43,246 nucleotides of DNA from positions 1-43,246 of the forward strand of contig NZ_URAR01000016.1 of the NCBI RefSeq assembly GCF_900545795.1, read 5' to 3'. How positions within the stretch are numbered: position 1 is the stretch's first letter; each line of letters starts with the position of its first letter. A model generated the notes under the pieces. It searched no databases, was not told where the DNA came from, and saw only the letters and a list, made by a program, of their open reading frames with translations. Origin of the DNA: an uncultured Veillonella sp. GTDB taxonomy: Bacteria > Bacillota > Negativicutes > Veillonellales > Veillonellaceae. The position numbers were made by a program, and so were the translations under genes. Below are positions 24,258-32,625 of the stretch, piece by piece.

Positions 24258-24290
24258 CTATTACAAATAAAACTACGCTGTTTGTAATAG
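24258..24290 (+). promoter_or_regulatory. Leader hairpin before the DoxX gene
   Basis: Perfect 10-bp arms CTATTACAAA and TTTGTAATAG around 13 nt, ending five bases before the ribosome site AGAAGGAG. It could modulate translation or be a further operator; the arms contain TTACA and TGTAA. Confidence 0.65.
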
Positions 24291-24311
24291 AATTAGAAGG
24301 AGTGGTGTAGT

Positions 24312-24725
24312 ATGAAACAATTATTATTTAATTTTAACTTTAAAGATTCTGGTTTATTGTTCTACCGTATTGTATTAGGCTTATCTATGATGGCGCATGG
24401 CTATTTTAAATTTGCTGGTGGCGAACAAATGCTATATGGTGTAGGTTCTATGTTAGGTCAATTTGGCATTACTGGAGGATATTTATTCCTTGGTACGATG
24501 GCAGCTAGTGCTGAACTCATTGGCGGTTTACTAATTATTCTTGGTTTATTTACGCGTCTTGGCACTTTGCTTGTAGCGGGCACATTATTGGTAGCGACTA
24601 TGGTTGATTTAGGCCATGGATTCTTTAAATGGGACTATCCTTCACAAATGATGTTTGGTGCTATTATGCTCTTCTTAGTAGGGCCTGGTCGTTTTAGTTT
24701 TGATAATCGTTGGATTCAAAAATAA
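24312..24725 (+). CDS. DoxX-family membrane protein
   Basis: 137 residues with four membrane helices: FYRIVLGLSMMAHGYFKF (helix 1 with the family H-G pair), LGTMAASAELIGGLLIILGLFTRLGTLLVAGTLLVATM and MMFGAIMLFLVGPGRFSFD. DoxX proteins are small inner-membrane proteins linked to quinone, thiol or oxidative-stress systems (for example CatD and MhqP in Bacillus). No catalytic residues are established. Its promoter carries the same operator as the preceding NAD(P)-binding gene, so they probably answer the same regulator, which is not encoded nearby. Confidence 0.9.
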   Translation: MKQLLFNFNFKDSGLLFYRIVLGLSMMAHGYFKFAGGEQMLYGVGSMLGQFGITGGYLFLGTMAASAELIGGLLIILGLFTRLGTLLVAGTLLVATMVDLGHGFFKWDYPSQMMFGAIMLFLVGPGRFSFDNRWIQK

Positions 24726-24766
24726 AGTAAATATAAACAAAAGAAACTGAATAAGATCCTTGCTGA

Positions 24767-24811
24767 GTCGCACTGTTAAAATGGTTGCATTTTAATAGTG
24801 CGATTTTTTTA
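24767..24811 (+). terminator. Terminator after the DoxX gene
   Basis: Stem TCGCACT-TTAAAATG / CATTTTAA-AGTGCGA with one internal mismatch, GTTG loop and a seven-T tail. Confidence 0.92.
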
Positions 24812-24858
24812 TAATGCGGCACAGGGCATTTATAATTTTACAAATGGGGCAAAACCTT

Positions 24859-24890
24859 TATACTATATAGATAGTAGCATGTATACTATA
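24859..24890. repeat. Direct repeat TATACTATA upstream of thiN
   Basis: Two exact copies of TATACTATA (24859-24867 and 24882-24890), 23 bp apart, about two helical turns. They lie in the promoter region of thiN and could be a protein site or simply AT-rich -10-like sequence. No TPP riboswitch was recognised. Confidence 0.45.
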
Positions 24891-24958
24891 TGTATGAATT
24901 AACCATGAGTTCATAAACAGAAAGTATAATTGAACATTGTTTGTAAAGGGGTTCTCGT

Positions 24959-25573
24959 ATGGAAAAGATTTGTGCCATCATTTTAGGCGGTACTAAAGAT
25001 TGTTTTGATTATATAGATGAGGCGGATTTTGTTATCGCCTGTGATAAAGGCTATGCATATGCCCAAGAGGCAGGGATTACACCGGATTTATTGGTGGGGG
25101 ATTTTGACTCTTATGAAGGGGTTATTCCGGAGCATATAAAGGTGTTGCAATTGCCTGTTGAAAAAGATGATACGGATACTTTGGCAGCATTGCGTTATGT
25201 GATAAATGAAGGCTTTACACAGATTTATATGTATTGCGCCTTTGGCGGTCGCTTTGATCATTTGTGGGGCAATATACAAGCAGCCAGCTTTGCTGCCAGT
25301 GAAGGGGCTATAGTCACTTTGCATAGTACAGCACAGACTGTGTATATTTTTAAGAATCACACTGTAGTGCTACCTCCTAAAGCGAATCGTGCTTTATCAG
25401 TTTTGGCCCTTAGCGATCATTGTGAAGGGGTTACCATAGAGGGCACAAAATATGAAGTGGAACAAGCAAGTTTAACGAATATATTCCCTCTAGGCGTCAG
25501 TAATGAATGGCAGGGAACAGCTACTATTTCAGTGGAGCAAGGGCTCTTGATGGTAGTGGAATCGGTTAAATAA
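24959..25573 (+). CDS. thiN: Thiamine pyrophosphokinase
   Basis: Transfers pyrophosphate from ATP to thiamine, giving thiamine diphosphate directly. 204 residues, usual length. N-terminal catalytic domain: FVIACDKGYAYAQEAG, LLVGDFDS and LPVEKDDTDTLAALRY (metal and ATP-binding acidic residues), then YCAFGGRFDHLWGN at the thiamine site. The C-terminal beta-sandwich domain holds VSNEWQGTATISVEQG. AAAGGGG upstream of the ATG. The antiporter gene starts 25 nt after the stop, so the two are probably co-transcribed. Confidence 0.95.
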   Translation: MEKICAIILGGTKDCFDYIDEADFVIACDKGYAYAQEAGITPDLLVGDFDSYEGVIPEHIKVLQLPVEKDDTDTLAALRYVINEGFTQIYMYCAFGGRFDHLWGNIQAASFAASEGAIVTLHSTAQTVYIFKNHTVVLPPKANRALSVLALSDHCEGVTIEGTKYEVEQASLTNIFPLGVSNEWQGTATISVEQGLLMVVESVK

Positions 25574-25598
25574 TCAAGGGCTTGTTGGGAGGCATTGT

Positions 25599-26783
25599 AT
25601 GTTACTTTCATTGACATATATTTTCTTAGGTGGTATGCTTTTTTCTTATACTGCCAATTTGTTACGCATACCGCGTATTATAGGAATGATTGTGGCAGGG
25701 ATTTTATTAGGGCCTATGGGCTTTCAGCTCTTAAGCGATGAATTACTGAGCGTAAGTGGCGAGTTTCGCACCTTAGCTTTGCTAGTCATTTTACTCAAAG
25801 CTGGTTTATCGCTACGCATTACAGATATTAAAAGCTTAGGGCGCCCCGTAGTTGGTATGGCATTCTTGCCATCCGCTTTAGAGATTGTTACGCTAGCCAG
25901 TTTGAGTCATTGGCTCTTTCAGCTATCTTGGGTGGAAGGATTTCTCTTTGGTGCTGTTGTATGTGCCGTATCACCAGCCGTGGTGGTTTATCGCATGACT
26001 GAGCTAATCAAAGAAAAATATGGCGTTAAAAAAGGTGTGCCGCAGCTTCTGTTAGCAGGCTCTGCCTTAGATGATATTATTGTAGTTACCATATTTGGTG
26101 TATTGCTTGATTTTATCAATGGAAACATGACATTATGGCAAGTCGTAGAGGAATTTCCTATTGCCATAGCTATGGGACTGTTGCTAGGGGCTGTAGCCGG
26201 CTATATGGGTTGGCGTTTATTCACCATATGGAAGCCTACTAATATTATGAGCGCCGGTATTGTTTTAGTGGGGCTATCGGTAGGCCTCATGAATTTGGGG
26301 ACCTATTTAGGTCATTGGGTGCCTACATCGGGGTTATTAGCCGTTATGGTGATGGCAACTTTGGTGCGAACCTTGAGTCAGGTAGATGTGGGTGAGCATA
26401 TTTCAAAGAGTATTTCTGTTTTATGGGGACCTACAGAAATTTTGCTCTTCGTACTTGTTGGGGCTGCTATTAATATTCCGTATATTGCGATGGCAGGGGC
26501 TACATTAGTCTTGCTCTTAGCCTTAGGCTTAGGAGCACGCTCTCTCGGTGTACTGCTCAGCGTGAGTGGCTCGCAATTGAATAAAAAGGAACGTTTATAT
26601 ACGATTGTGTCCTACTGGCCTAAAGCCTCTGTACAGGCGGCCATTGGCGGTATTCCCCTTACTATGGGCTTAAGCAGCGGACATCTTATTTTAACTGCTG
26701 CTGTATTGGCCATTGTTATTACTACCCCAATAGGGGCGGTATTAATGGAGAAAAGTTATAAACGATTATTGGAAAAGAATTAA
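25599..26783 (+). CDS. Cation/proton antiporter (CPA family)
   Basis: 394 residues, about twelve membrane helices, no cytosolic nucleotide-binding tail. The conserved elements are RIPRIIGMIVAGILLGP near the N-terminus, GAVVCAVSPAVVVYRM (unwound helix region) and AGSALDDIIVVTIFGVLL with the paired aspartates used for ion exchange in CPA1/CPA2 proteins. A YWPKASVQAAIGGIPL segment near the end is also typical. It exchanges Na+ or K+ for H+ across the cytoplasmic membrane; the ion is not decidable. GGGAGG 7 nt before the ATG. Overlap of operon with thiN is probably incidental. Confidence 0.9.
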   Translation: MLLSLTYIFLGGMLFSYTANLLRIPRIIGMIVAGILLGPMGFQLLSDELLSVSGEFRTLALLVILLKAGLSLRITDIKSLGRPVVGMAFLPSALEIVTLASLSHWLFQLSWVEGFLFGAVVCAVSPAVVVYRMTELIKEKYGVKKGVPQLLLAGSALDDIIVVTIFGVLLDFINGNMTLWQVVEEFPIAIAMGLLLGAVAGYMGWRLFTIWKPTNIMSAGIVLVGLSVGLMNLGTYLGHWVPTSGLLAVMVMATLVRTLSQVDVGEHISKSISVLWGPTEILLFVLVGAAINIPYIAMAGATLVLLLALGLGARSLGVLLSVSGSQLNKKERLYTIVSYWPKASVQAAIGGIPLTMGLSSGHLILTAAVLAIVITTPIGAVLMEKSYKRLLEKN

Positions 26784-26794
26784 ATAGTGCTAAG

Positions 26795-26935
26795 GCTTGA
26801 AGCTTTTTCAAAAGGTAAAAGTTTAAACGATGTAAAAGTTTTCAAGAGGTAAAAGGTTCTTAGAGTATAAAAGCTTTCAAAAAGTAAAAGTTTTTCAAGA
26901 TGTAAAAATGTTAACATAATGTTTAGAGTTAAGAA
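26795..26935. repeat. Degenerate TTTCAAAAGGTAAAAG repeats
   Basis: Between the antiporter and PAP2 genes the phrase (T)TTCAA-A-GTAAAAG-TTT recurs about six times every 18-26 nt with drift (TTTTCAAAAGGTAAAAG, TTTTCAAGAGGTAAAAG, CTTTCAAAAAGTAAAAG, TTTTCAAGATGTAAAAA). Confidence 0.75.
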
Positions 26936-26949
26936 TGAGAGGTAGATTA

Positions 26950-27510
26950 ATGGATTGGATTACACAAATGGACTTATCTATATTGCATATGATTGTTCAA
27001 TATTTACATGCGCCTTGGTTAGATTTAGGTATGGCGTGGTTTACTAAATTAGGGAATAGCGGAGCTATATGGTTAGCCTTAGGTATTGGCTTGTCCCTTA
27101 CTAAGGAATATAGAACAGTAGGTATGGCAATGCTTCTGGCATTGATTATGGGAATGGTAATTTGCCATTTTGCTATAAAACCAATGGTAGGTCGTTTGCG
27201 TCCATTCTTAGTAGATCCATCCTTTCATTTAGTGATTAAGCCACCAACGGGATATTCATTTCCGTCAGGACATACTTGGTCATCCTTTGCCGCTGTAGCC
27301 GTAGCTATGATGCATCGATTGAAAGGCCGTTATATTATTTTGTTGGCCGCTGTTGTTATGGCCTTCTCTAGATTGTATTTAACAGTGCATTATCCAACAG
27401 ATATTTTAGGTGGCATTATTATAGGCCTATTCCTAGGATATATAAGTGTAAAATTAGTAGAATATTATTGGCTCAATGACCAGGACGTTGTGTCAGAGTC
27501 TATGAGTTAG
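26950..27510 (+). CDS. PAP2-family membrane phosphatase (possible undecaprenyl-diphosphatase)
   Basis: 186 residues, about five or six membrane helices. The three PAP2 motifs are complete: KPMVGRLRP (KxxxxxxRP), YSFPSGHTWSS (PSGH) and SRLYLTVHYPTD (SRxxxxxHxxxD), giving the catalytic histidines. Bacterial members of this size often recycle undecaprenyl pyrophosphate for cell-wall synthesis (BcrC type), but phosphatidylglycerophosphate or other lipid phosphates are possible. The ATG at 26950 is preferred to an in-frame ATG 15 nt earlier because GAGAGG sits between them. Confidence 0.9.
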   Translation: MDWITQMDLSILHMIVQYLHAPWLDLGMAWFTKLGNSGAIWLALGIGLSLTKEYRTVGMAMLLALIMGMVICHFAIKPMVGRLRPFLVDPSFHLVIKPPTGYSFPSGHTWSSFAAVAVAMMHRLKGRYIILLAAVVMAFSRLYLTVHYPTDILGGIIIGLFLGYISVKLVEYYWLNDQDVVSESMS

Positions 27511-27589
27511 TTTATGGAGATTATTTATAGAGATCGTTTATAGAGTTAGTTTATGGAGTTAGTATTAAGTCGCAAAGAAAGCTAAATTA

Positions 27590-27700
27590 AACTAAAATAT
27601 TAGACTAAACTTGATTAAACTTGATTAAACTAAATTAAGATAAATTGAAGTAAATTAAGACAAATTAAACTGAATTAAGCCAAATTAAAGTAAATTAAAG
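27590..27700. repeat. TAAATTAA-type tandem repeat before the terminator
   Basis: Units of 10-11 nt, such as TTGATTAAAC, TAAATTAAGA, CAAATTAAAC and TAAATTAAAG, repeat about ten times with drift. They lie in the 3' region shared by two convergent transcripts. Confidence 0.8.
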
Positions 27701-27731
27701 GAGATGCTCCCTAGGAGGCATCTCCTTTTTT
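27700..27731. terminator. Terminator between the PAP2 gene and the convergent polymerase operon
   Basis: Stem GGAGATGC-CC / GG-GGCATCTCC around CTA, then six T on the plus strand; AT-rich on the minus side. Confidence 0.9.
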
Positions 27732-27759
27732 ATGCTTGATTTCATTTCTTGTTTGAGGA

Positions 27760-28086
27760 TTATGGTCTAGAGGGTATGGGCCAAGTATCATTAAAGGAAT
27801 GTCCTACATAGATATACTGACGAATTAGCGGTGTTGATTTCACACTTTGTAAGGTAAAAAAGAAGTAATGGGCGCGATGGTCCTTAGCATTTTCTTTGTT
27901 CAATTTAAAATAATTTGATTGAGCTTCCGCCATGCTGTGTAAAATATCATCGGTAAGGAAGGTCAAGGGGATATGCAAGGCGGAATATTGATAAAAATCG
28001 GCTTCAAATTGTAGATAATTATCTGTAAAATAGGCAAATTGTAGTTCATTTTGTTGAAATGGCTTGGAATGCGAATTAGAACGCAT
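27760..28086 (-). CDS. Hypothetical protein, last gene of the YolD/Y-polymerase operon
   Basis: 108 residues, unrecognised. The ATG at 28086 is chosen because AAAGGAGG stands eight bases before it; two other in-frame ATGs (28092, 28140) are either too close to or upstream of the ribosome site. It overlaps the end of the YolD-like gene by 11 nt, so translation is coupled. The protein is aromatic-rich (QFAYFTDNYLQFEADFYQYSA, AHYFFFTLQS) with no signal or membrane segment. Position alone suggests a link to the DNA-damage operon. Confidence 0.7.
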   Translation of the reverse strand: MRSNSHSKPFQQNELQFAYFTDNYLQFEADFYQYSALHIPLTFLTDDILHSMAEAQSNYFKLNKENAKDHRAHYFFFTLQSVKSTPLIRQYIYVGHSFNDTWPIPSRP

Positions 28087-28489
28087 CGTCATCACCTCCT
28101 TTGCATAATTTGATAATGTGATTGATTTCGATTCGTTCATAGGTAGATTTAGTCGCGGCTATAGATGATGAATCCGCTCCTTGGCTTGAATCAGTTAATT
28201 CAACTTCTAACAACATATACTCTAACGTAAGTTCTCGGATACGACCTTTTAGTATATATATCCCTTTTTTACTTTTTACATGATAGGTCATAGTAAGTTG
28301 CTGAATATAAATCTGGCTGAGCCATTTGAGGATTTCATCAGTGCTTGTTTCCTCAGCAAATTCAATAGTTACATCGTTTTCTTGGAGGGCTGAGACATGG
28401 TCAGAGATAAAAAAGCCCATCCACTTGGCCATGCCGCGGTCGCGATAGGTACGCGCCGAATGATAGGGCAGATAGAGACGTTTAAGCAT
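28076..28489 (-). CDS. YolD-like protein
   Basis: 137 residues. The N-terminus ARTYRDRGMAKWMGFFISDHVSAL is the YolD-family signature (DRG-x-KW ... L-x-EH). YolD-like genes typically lie beside Y-family polymerase genes of the UvrX/YqjW type in Firmicutes and are thought to be polymerase-associated, UmuD-like partners; direct biochemical proof is lacking. The C-terminal half is a strand-rich region (IYILKGRIRELTLEYMLLEVELTD). It follows the polymerase gene by 33 nt and has AGGAG upstream of its ATG. Confidence 0.85.
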   Translation of the reverse strand: MLKRLYLPYHSARTYRDRGMAKWMGFFISDHVSALQENDVTIEFAEETSTDEILKWLSQIYIQQLTMTYHVKSKKGIYILKGRIRELTLEYMLLEVELTDSSQGADSSSIAATKSTYERIEINHIIKLCKGGDDDAF

Positions 28490-28522
28490 ATAGAGACTCC
28501 TAAGACTATGATTTTAGACGAA

Positions 28523-29932
28523 TTATGTTAGGCCATCCAGGCCGCCTGCGGAGTGACCACCAATAAGACGACTCCTCTTAATCGCACGGGAATAGGAGAG
28601 CAAGGAGCTTCCTTTTTGAATGGAAACAAAGCCATATTGCTCGCGAATGCGATCAATAGCGCGTTGGAGTTGGTAAGTCTTTTCTACTGCTTCGGCATCT
28701 TCGAATAAGGAGGTAATGCGATATTCATCGCTACTTAGCTTAGAATAGCGCACCGCAATTTGACGGACGGCACCGCCTTTATAATGTTTGCGAAATAAGG
28801 TCTTCACATAAGTGACTAGCTCATCGGTTAGTTGTGAGGGCGGAATTTTCATTTGCGCCTGAATGGGCGATTGTAATACATTTTTAGAAAAGCCAATATA
28901 AATAGAAACACATTGCGCTAGTTGATGCGTTTTTCTAAGGCGTATGGCTACTTGCTCGGCCATTTCCGCGAGGAGTAGCTCGATTTCATGTTGCGCCTCA
29001 TAATTGCGCGGTAAAATCTGCGAATTGCCAATGCCTTTTGACTGCGGCCGATAGGGCGCATGTACATTGCTCTCATCTACGCCATGCGCATGAAACCAAA
29101 GCTGAACGCCTATAATGCCCATCTCGCGCTGTAAGATATCAGGATTGCTATGGGCTAACTCCTTAATTGAGTAAATGTGAAGACGATTTAAATGGTCTGC
29201 TGTGCGACGGCCAATGCCCCAAAAGTCAGTGAGTTTAGGCAGAGCCCACAATTTTGTTGGCACATCTTCATATGACCAGTTGGCGCGCATGGTCTCCGTA
29301 GTCTTTGCTTCATTGTCGAGGGCCAGTTTAGCTAAGAGAGGATTGGCATTGGACATGCCTACAGTAGAATAAATCCCTGTAGTTTGCCAAATATCATGCT
29401 GAATTTTAGCAGACAGAATATCGAGTTTTTCCTTGCGGCTCATTTGCGGTTTAGGGAGAAAATAATTTAGTGATTGAGTCAAATCGATGAAGCCCTCATC
29501 AATGGAATAGGGGCAAATATCTTCAGGCGCTGCGTATTTGTGAAAAATGCGTTGCACTTCAAGATTTTTTAAAATATATACACTCATGCGTGGAGGTACA
29601 AAGAGAGTGCGCTTGGCCCAGTCTTCAATGTATTTTACATATTGCGGCGTTAAGGGTAATTTTTGCTGTAAGGCGCGCTTGTAATTGAATTTGCGCGTAG
29701 TTACATCAAATGGCAGATCATAGGCACGGCTTACATTTTGCCGTCCAAAAACCTTTTTAAAGGTGGGCGAGGAGGCCAAAATGAGACCGCTAGCATTATC
29801 GGCACGACTCATGACACAGAGAGACGTGGTCAGGGGATGAAGACCGCGCTCAATACATTCTACACTGGCGTAGAAGGACTTCATGTCGATAAACGCAATA
29901 TCTGATTTGGGCTCTAGGTCATAATTAATCAT
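28523..29932 (-). CDS. Y-family DNA polymerase (UmuC/DinB, UvrX-like)
   Basis: 469-residue error-prone translesion polymerase. The palm motifs are FIDMKSFYASVECIERG (metal-binding D and the steric-gate region) and PYSIDEGFIDLT (second acidic cluster, SIDE). WGIGRRTADHLNRLHIYSIKELAH is the helix-hairpin-helix thumb, and the C-terminal little-finger domain starts near residue 290. No beta-clamp motif was positively identified. Together with the YolD-like gene this is the Firmicute SOS mutagenesis pair. GAGGAA precedes the ATG, and the upstream promoter carries a LexA-box-like palindrome. Confidence 0.92.
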   Translation of the reverse strand: MINYDLEPKSDIAFIDMKSFYASVECIERGLHPLTTSLCVMSRADNASGLILASSPTFKKVFGRQNVSRAYDLPFDVTTRKFNYKRALQQKLPLTPQYVKYIEDWAKRTLFVPPRMSVYILKNLEVQRIFHKYAAPEDICPYSIDEGFIDLTQSLNYFLPKPQMSRKEKLDILSAKIQHDIWQTTGIYSTVGMSNANPLLAKLALDNEAKTTETMRANWSYEDVPTKLWALPKLTDFWGIGRRTADHLNRLHIYSIKELAHSNPDILQREMGIIGVQLWFHAHGVDESNVHAPYRPQSKGIGNSQILPRNYEAQHEIELLLAEMAEQVAIRLRKTHQLAQCVSIYIGFSKNVLQSPIQAQMKIPPSQLTDELVTYVKTLFRKHYKGGAVRQIAVRYSKLSSDEYRITSLFEDAEAVEKTYQLQRAIDRIREQYGFVSIQKGSSLLSYSRAIKRSRLIGGHSAGGLDGLT

Positions 29933-30110
29933 GGTACATTCCTCAATTGGCTAGGGCTTAGACGGCGAGTAAAACTAAAGATAAATATAAATATGAAAAT
30001 AGATAAAAAATAAATAAAAAATAAATAGAAAATAAACATGAATATATTCTAATAAATAAAAAATATTTCAAAATAAATCGAACAAATAAACGGAATAACT
30101 TTGTAATAAA

Positions 30111-30138
30111 ATAATATTACAAACAAATGTTTGTGTCA
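30111..30138 (-). promoter_or_regulatory. Polymerase-operon promoter with LexA-box-like operator
   Basis: Read on the minus strand: TTGACA (30138-30133), 16 nt, TATTAT (30116-30111). The perfect palindrome ACAAAC-AAAT-GTTTGT (30119-30134) fills the spacer. It resembles the Firmicute SOS box GAAC-N4-GTTC with both outer G/C changed to A/T. The leader of about 170 nt to 29932 is AT-rich without visible genes. Confidence 0.6.
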
Positions 30139-30190
30139 ATAGGTGTGAGACGATGAAAAATGCAAACTATTTTGTATGATTAGTATGTAT

Positions 30191-30219
30191 TTTACAGAGA
30201 CATAACTTAAAGGTATAAT
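30191..30219 (+). promoter_or_regulatory. Promoter of the membrane-anchored pair
   Basis: TTTACA at 30191-30196, 17 nt, TATAAT at 30214-30219, giving a leader of about 30 nt before AGGAGG and the ATG at 30256. Confidence 0.72.
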
Positions 30220-30255
30220 GAAATAAAACATGCACATTAGGCAGGAGGTTTAGGG

Positions 30256-31314
30256 ATGGGACAGAAGCGAAACACGATGCTTGCTATAGTGGCTATTCTC
30301 ATCGTAGTTATTATTGGTGGTGCTGCTGGTGGTTATTGGTACTATAAGCGGACGCCGACGTATTCGTTGAAATTGTTGGGGCAATCGATTAAGGAGCATG
30401 ATTGGCATAGTTTTGATGCTCATGTCGATGTGGAGCAAGTATCAGAGGATATTGTGACTATGGTAGCCATGATAGGCTATTCAGATAGATTTACATACCT
30501 TGATCACATCGATAAGCACAGAATTTATCTTAGTCCAGGGTTTAGAGAAACGTCTAAGAATGTGGAGCTAGCAATAGAAGATACACTTCGCAATAAGAAA
30601 ATTCCTTCCGATGACACTAGCACTCCTTTTGAAGAGGCCCTTGTAGGGCGGATATATAAAGCCTTTGATTTTGTAGAAGTGCTCGATGTAAGTAGACATG
30701 GCGACGAGGCAATAGCGCAAATTTTGTTAAAGCAAAATAAATTAAATTTAAATGTTATCGTCATGCTTGAAATGGTTCAGTTAGAGAATGGTACCTGGGA
30801 AGTTATGTCTATTTCTAATGCGGAGAAAATCGGGGAAGAGTTTTATGAGGCAGCGCAGGAGAAATTGGCTGATATGAATAAACCGACCCAAGAGGCCATT
30901 GATGAGGCTGTAAAAATTGGCGATGTAAAGGCTACCTTGCGCCGTATGGGACAAACTGCATATGCTCCTATTTATCCGTATTTACAAGTGAATATACCGG
31001 TGACTATTGGCGAACAATCTATCAGCACGATTGATGGGGATATTATGTTTGAAGGACTTGGACCAAACAAGAACGAAGTCTTGCGTGTGCCAGCGGTGCT
31101 TCAAAATACGAATATTGCTATGACCAATAGTACACGGACATATTATTATTCTGATCGATTAAGCGAATCCTCTGATGAGTATGAAAAGCTTAAGGAAGCG
31201 AATATGAATAATTTTAATGATGTTAAGGTGTCATTTAAAATTAGGCGCGTCGTGTTTGGTGACGGTACTGAATTAGAAGTAGCAACAAAATTAAGTGAGG
31301 CCGATATTTTTTAA
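30256..31314 (+). CDS. Membrane-anchored protein with DUF2939-like region, copy 1
   Basis: 352 residues. One membrane helix near the N-terminus (about 7-29, MLAIVAILIVVIIGGAAGGYWYY) followed by a long extracytoplasmic part. Just after the helix comes TPTYSLKLLGQSIKEHDWHSFDAHVDVEQV, resembling the TPxYxLxxIxxAxxxxDxxxFxxYVDV pattern of DUF2939-type proteins. The remainder is alpha/beta with no motif I recognise. The next gene encodes a paralogue with the same order. No catalytic function can be assigned; a periplasmic or envelope role is likely from topology. Confidence 0.78.
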   Translation: MGQKRNTMLAIVAILIVVIIGGAAGGYWYYKRTPTYSLKLLGQSIKEHDWHSFDAHVDVEQVSEDIVTMVAMIGYSDRFTYLDHIDKHRIYLSPGFRETSKNVELAIEDTLRNKKIPSDDTSTPFEEALVGRIYKAFDFVEVLDVSRHGDEAIAQILLKQNKLNLNVIVMLEMVQLENGTWEVMSISNAEKIGEEFYEAAQEKLADMNKPTQEAIDEAVKIGDVKATLRRMGQTAYAPIYPYLQVNIPVTIGEQSISTIDGDIMFEGLGPNKNEVLRVPAVLQNTNIAMTNSTRTYYYSDRLSESSDEYEKLKEANMNNFNDVKVSFKIRRVVFGDGTELEVATKLSEADIF

Positions 31315-31406
31315 TTGTTAGTGTGTAGTTGTGTGTATGAACTATGTTTGTAATGATGTGAGAGTTGTAATGTGTGAGTAATGATGTGTTAGTACGAGGT
31401 GAAATG

Positions 31407-32591
31407 ATGAACGAACAAACTAATGTAAATGGTGCAGGAGCTCCTATGAATCAAGGTGGACCAGTCAATCCTAATGGGGCGCCTATGAATCCTAATGTCG
31501 GTCCTATGGCCCCTAATGAAGGGCCAATACAGCCTAATGGAGGGATGGGGCAGCCAGGTCCAATGATGCCACCACCTCAAGGGAATAATAAGAAAACAGG
31601 CTTAATTATAGCTATTATTGCTATTGTTGTGCTTATTGTGGGTGCCGTTGGCGGATATTTATATTATAAGCAAACGCCTACATATTCTTTGAAACAAGTT
31701 GGGGCAGCGATTGAGAAGCATGATTGGGATGCGTTTGAAAAATACGTTGATGTGGATCAAGTCGCAGATGATATGTATATGGGAGTTATTAGAGGGACTT
31801 TACGCTATCAATTTGAAGATGGTAATAGCAAAGCGGTAGATGCTTTATTTAGAGAACATAAAGATGAGATTAAAGCTGATACAGCCAATGTAAGCAAGAA
31901 TATAGAGAATCTTGTGCGTGGCAAGAAAACAGAAGCAGATAAAAAGGGTAAACAGGACAGCTTTAATTTTAATACGAACTTCTTTGAAAATTTCAAATAT
32001 AAAGAAATAAAATCTATTGAAAAGTCTGGCAAACATGCAGAAGCGACTGTTGTGTATAATTTAGAAAGCTTTGGCAAGGAAGTAGAAGTTGTTTTTGAAA
32101 TGAGCAAAATGGCCGATGGTTATTGGACGATTGACTCTATTGCCAATGTAGAAGAGGTATGGAATACATATTATGATGCGTATCAAGCGAAATTAGATGA
32201 AGTGAATGCGCCAATTAAAGCGGAAATTAATAAATATGTATCCATGGATAGATTGAGACTATTTTTAAACCGGACGGCAATGTATCCATACTTGTACTAT
32301 AGTGCCCAAATTACGACTATGGAAAAGCCAGTAAAAGATATTGAAATAGCGGTGACGATTAAAGGTGTGGGCGAATATAAACGTATCATTGAAAAGACTG
32401 TAGTATTCCATAGCAATATTCAAAAAACTGGTGATAATGGCCCTTGGGGCAATTCCTATCGACTAAATAGCAGCGATGAAGATGATCGCTTATTATACTT
32501 TGACTTTAAAGACAATACACCAATGGACTTTGAAATTAGAAAAATTACCTTCTTTGATGGAAGTAGCATTGAGTTGAAGGATACGCTGTAG
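31407..32591 (+). CDS. Membrane-anchored protein with DUF2939-like region, copy 2 with Pro/Asn/Gly-rich head
   Basis: 394 residues. The first ~55 are cytosolic, low-complexity and rich in Asn, Pro, Gly and Met (repeats of the type GPxNPNxxPMxPN). Then comes one membrane helix (about 58-82) and TPTYSLKQVGAAIEKHDWDAFEKYVDVDQV, clearly homologous to copy 1 93 nt upstream. The extracytoplasmic part again lacks known motifs. Two adjacent ATGs exist (31404, 31407); 31407 gives better spacing to GAGGTG. The disordered proline-rich head is the main difference from copy 1 and could be a protein-docking segment (inference). Confidence 0.78.
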   Translation: MNEQTNVNGAGAPMNQGGPVNPNGAPMNPNVGPMAPNEGPIQPNGGMGQPGPMMPPPQGNNKKTGLIIAIIAIVVLIVGAVGGYLYYKQTPTYSLKQVGAAIEKHDWDAFEKYVDVDQVADDMYMGVIRGTLRYQFEDGNSKAVDALFREHKDEIKADTANVSKNIENLVRGKKTEADKKGKQDSFNFNTNFFENFKYKEIKSIEKSGKHAEATVVYNLESFGKEVEVVFEMSKMADGYWTIDSIANVEEVWNTYYDAYQAKLDEVNAPIKAEINKYVSMDRLRLFLNRTAMYPYLYYSAQITTMEKPVKDIEIAVTIKGVGEYKRIIEKTVVFHSNIQKTGDNGPWGNSYRLNSSDEDDRLLYFDFKDNTPMDFEIRKITFFDGSSIELKDTL

Positions 32592-32625
32592 ACTTGAAAA
32601 CTTGAAAGTTATATAGGGTAAAAAT

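Noticed and set aside
24812..24958. Possible TPP riboswitch upstream of thiN
   Set aside because: No CTGAGA-type or other conserved thi-box element; only TATACTATA direct repeats.
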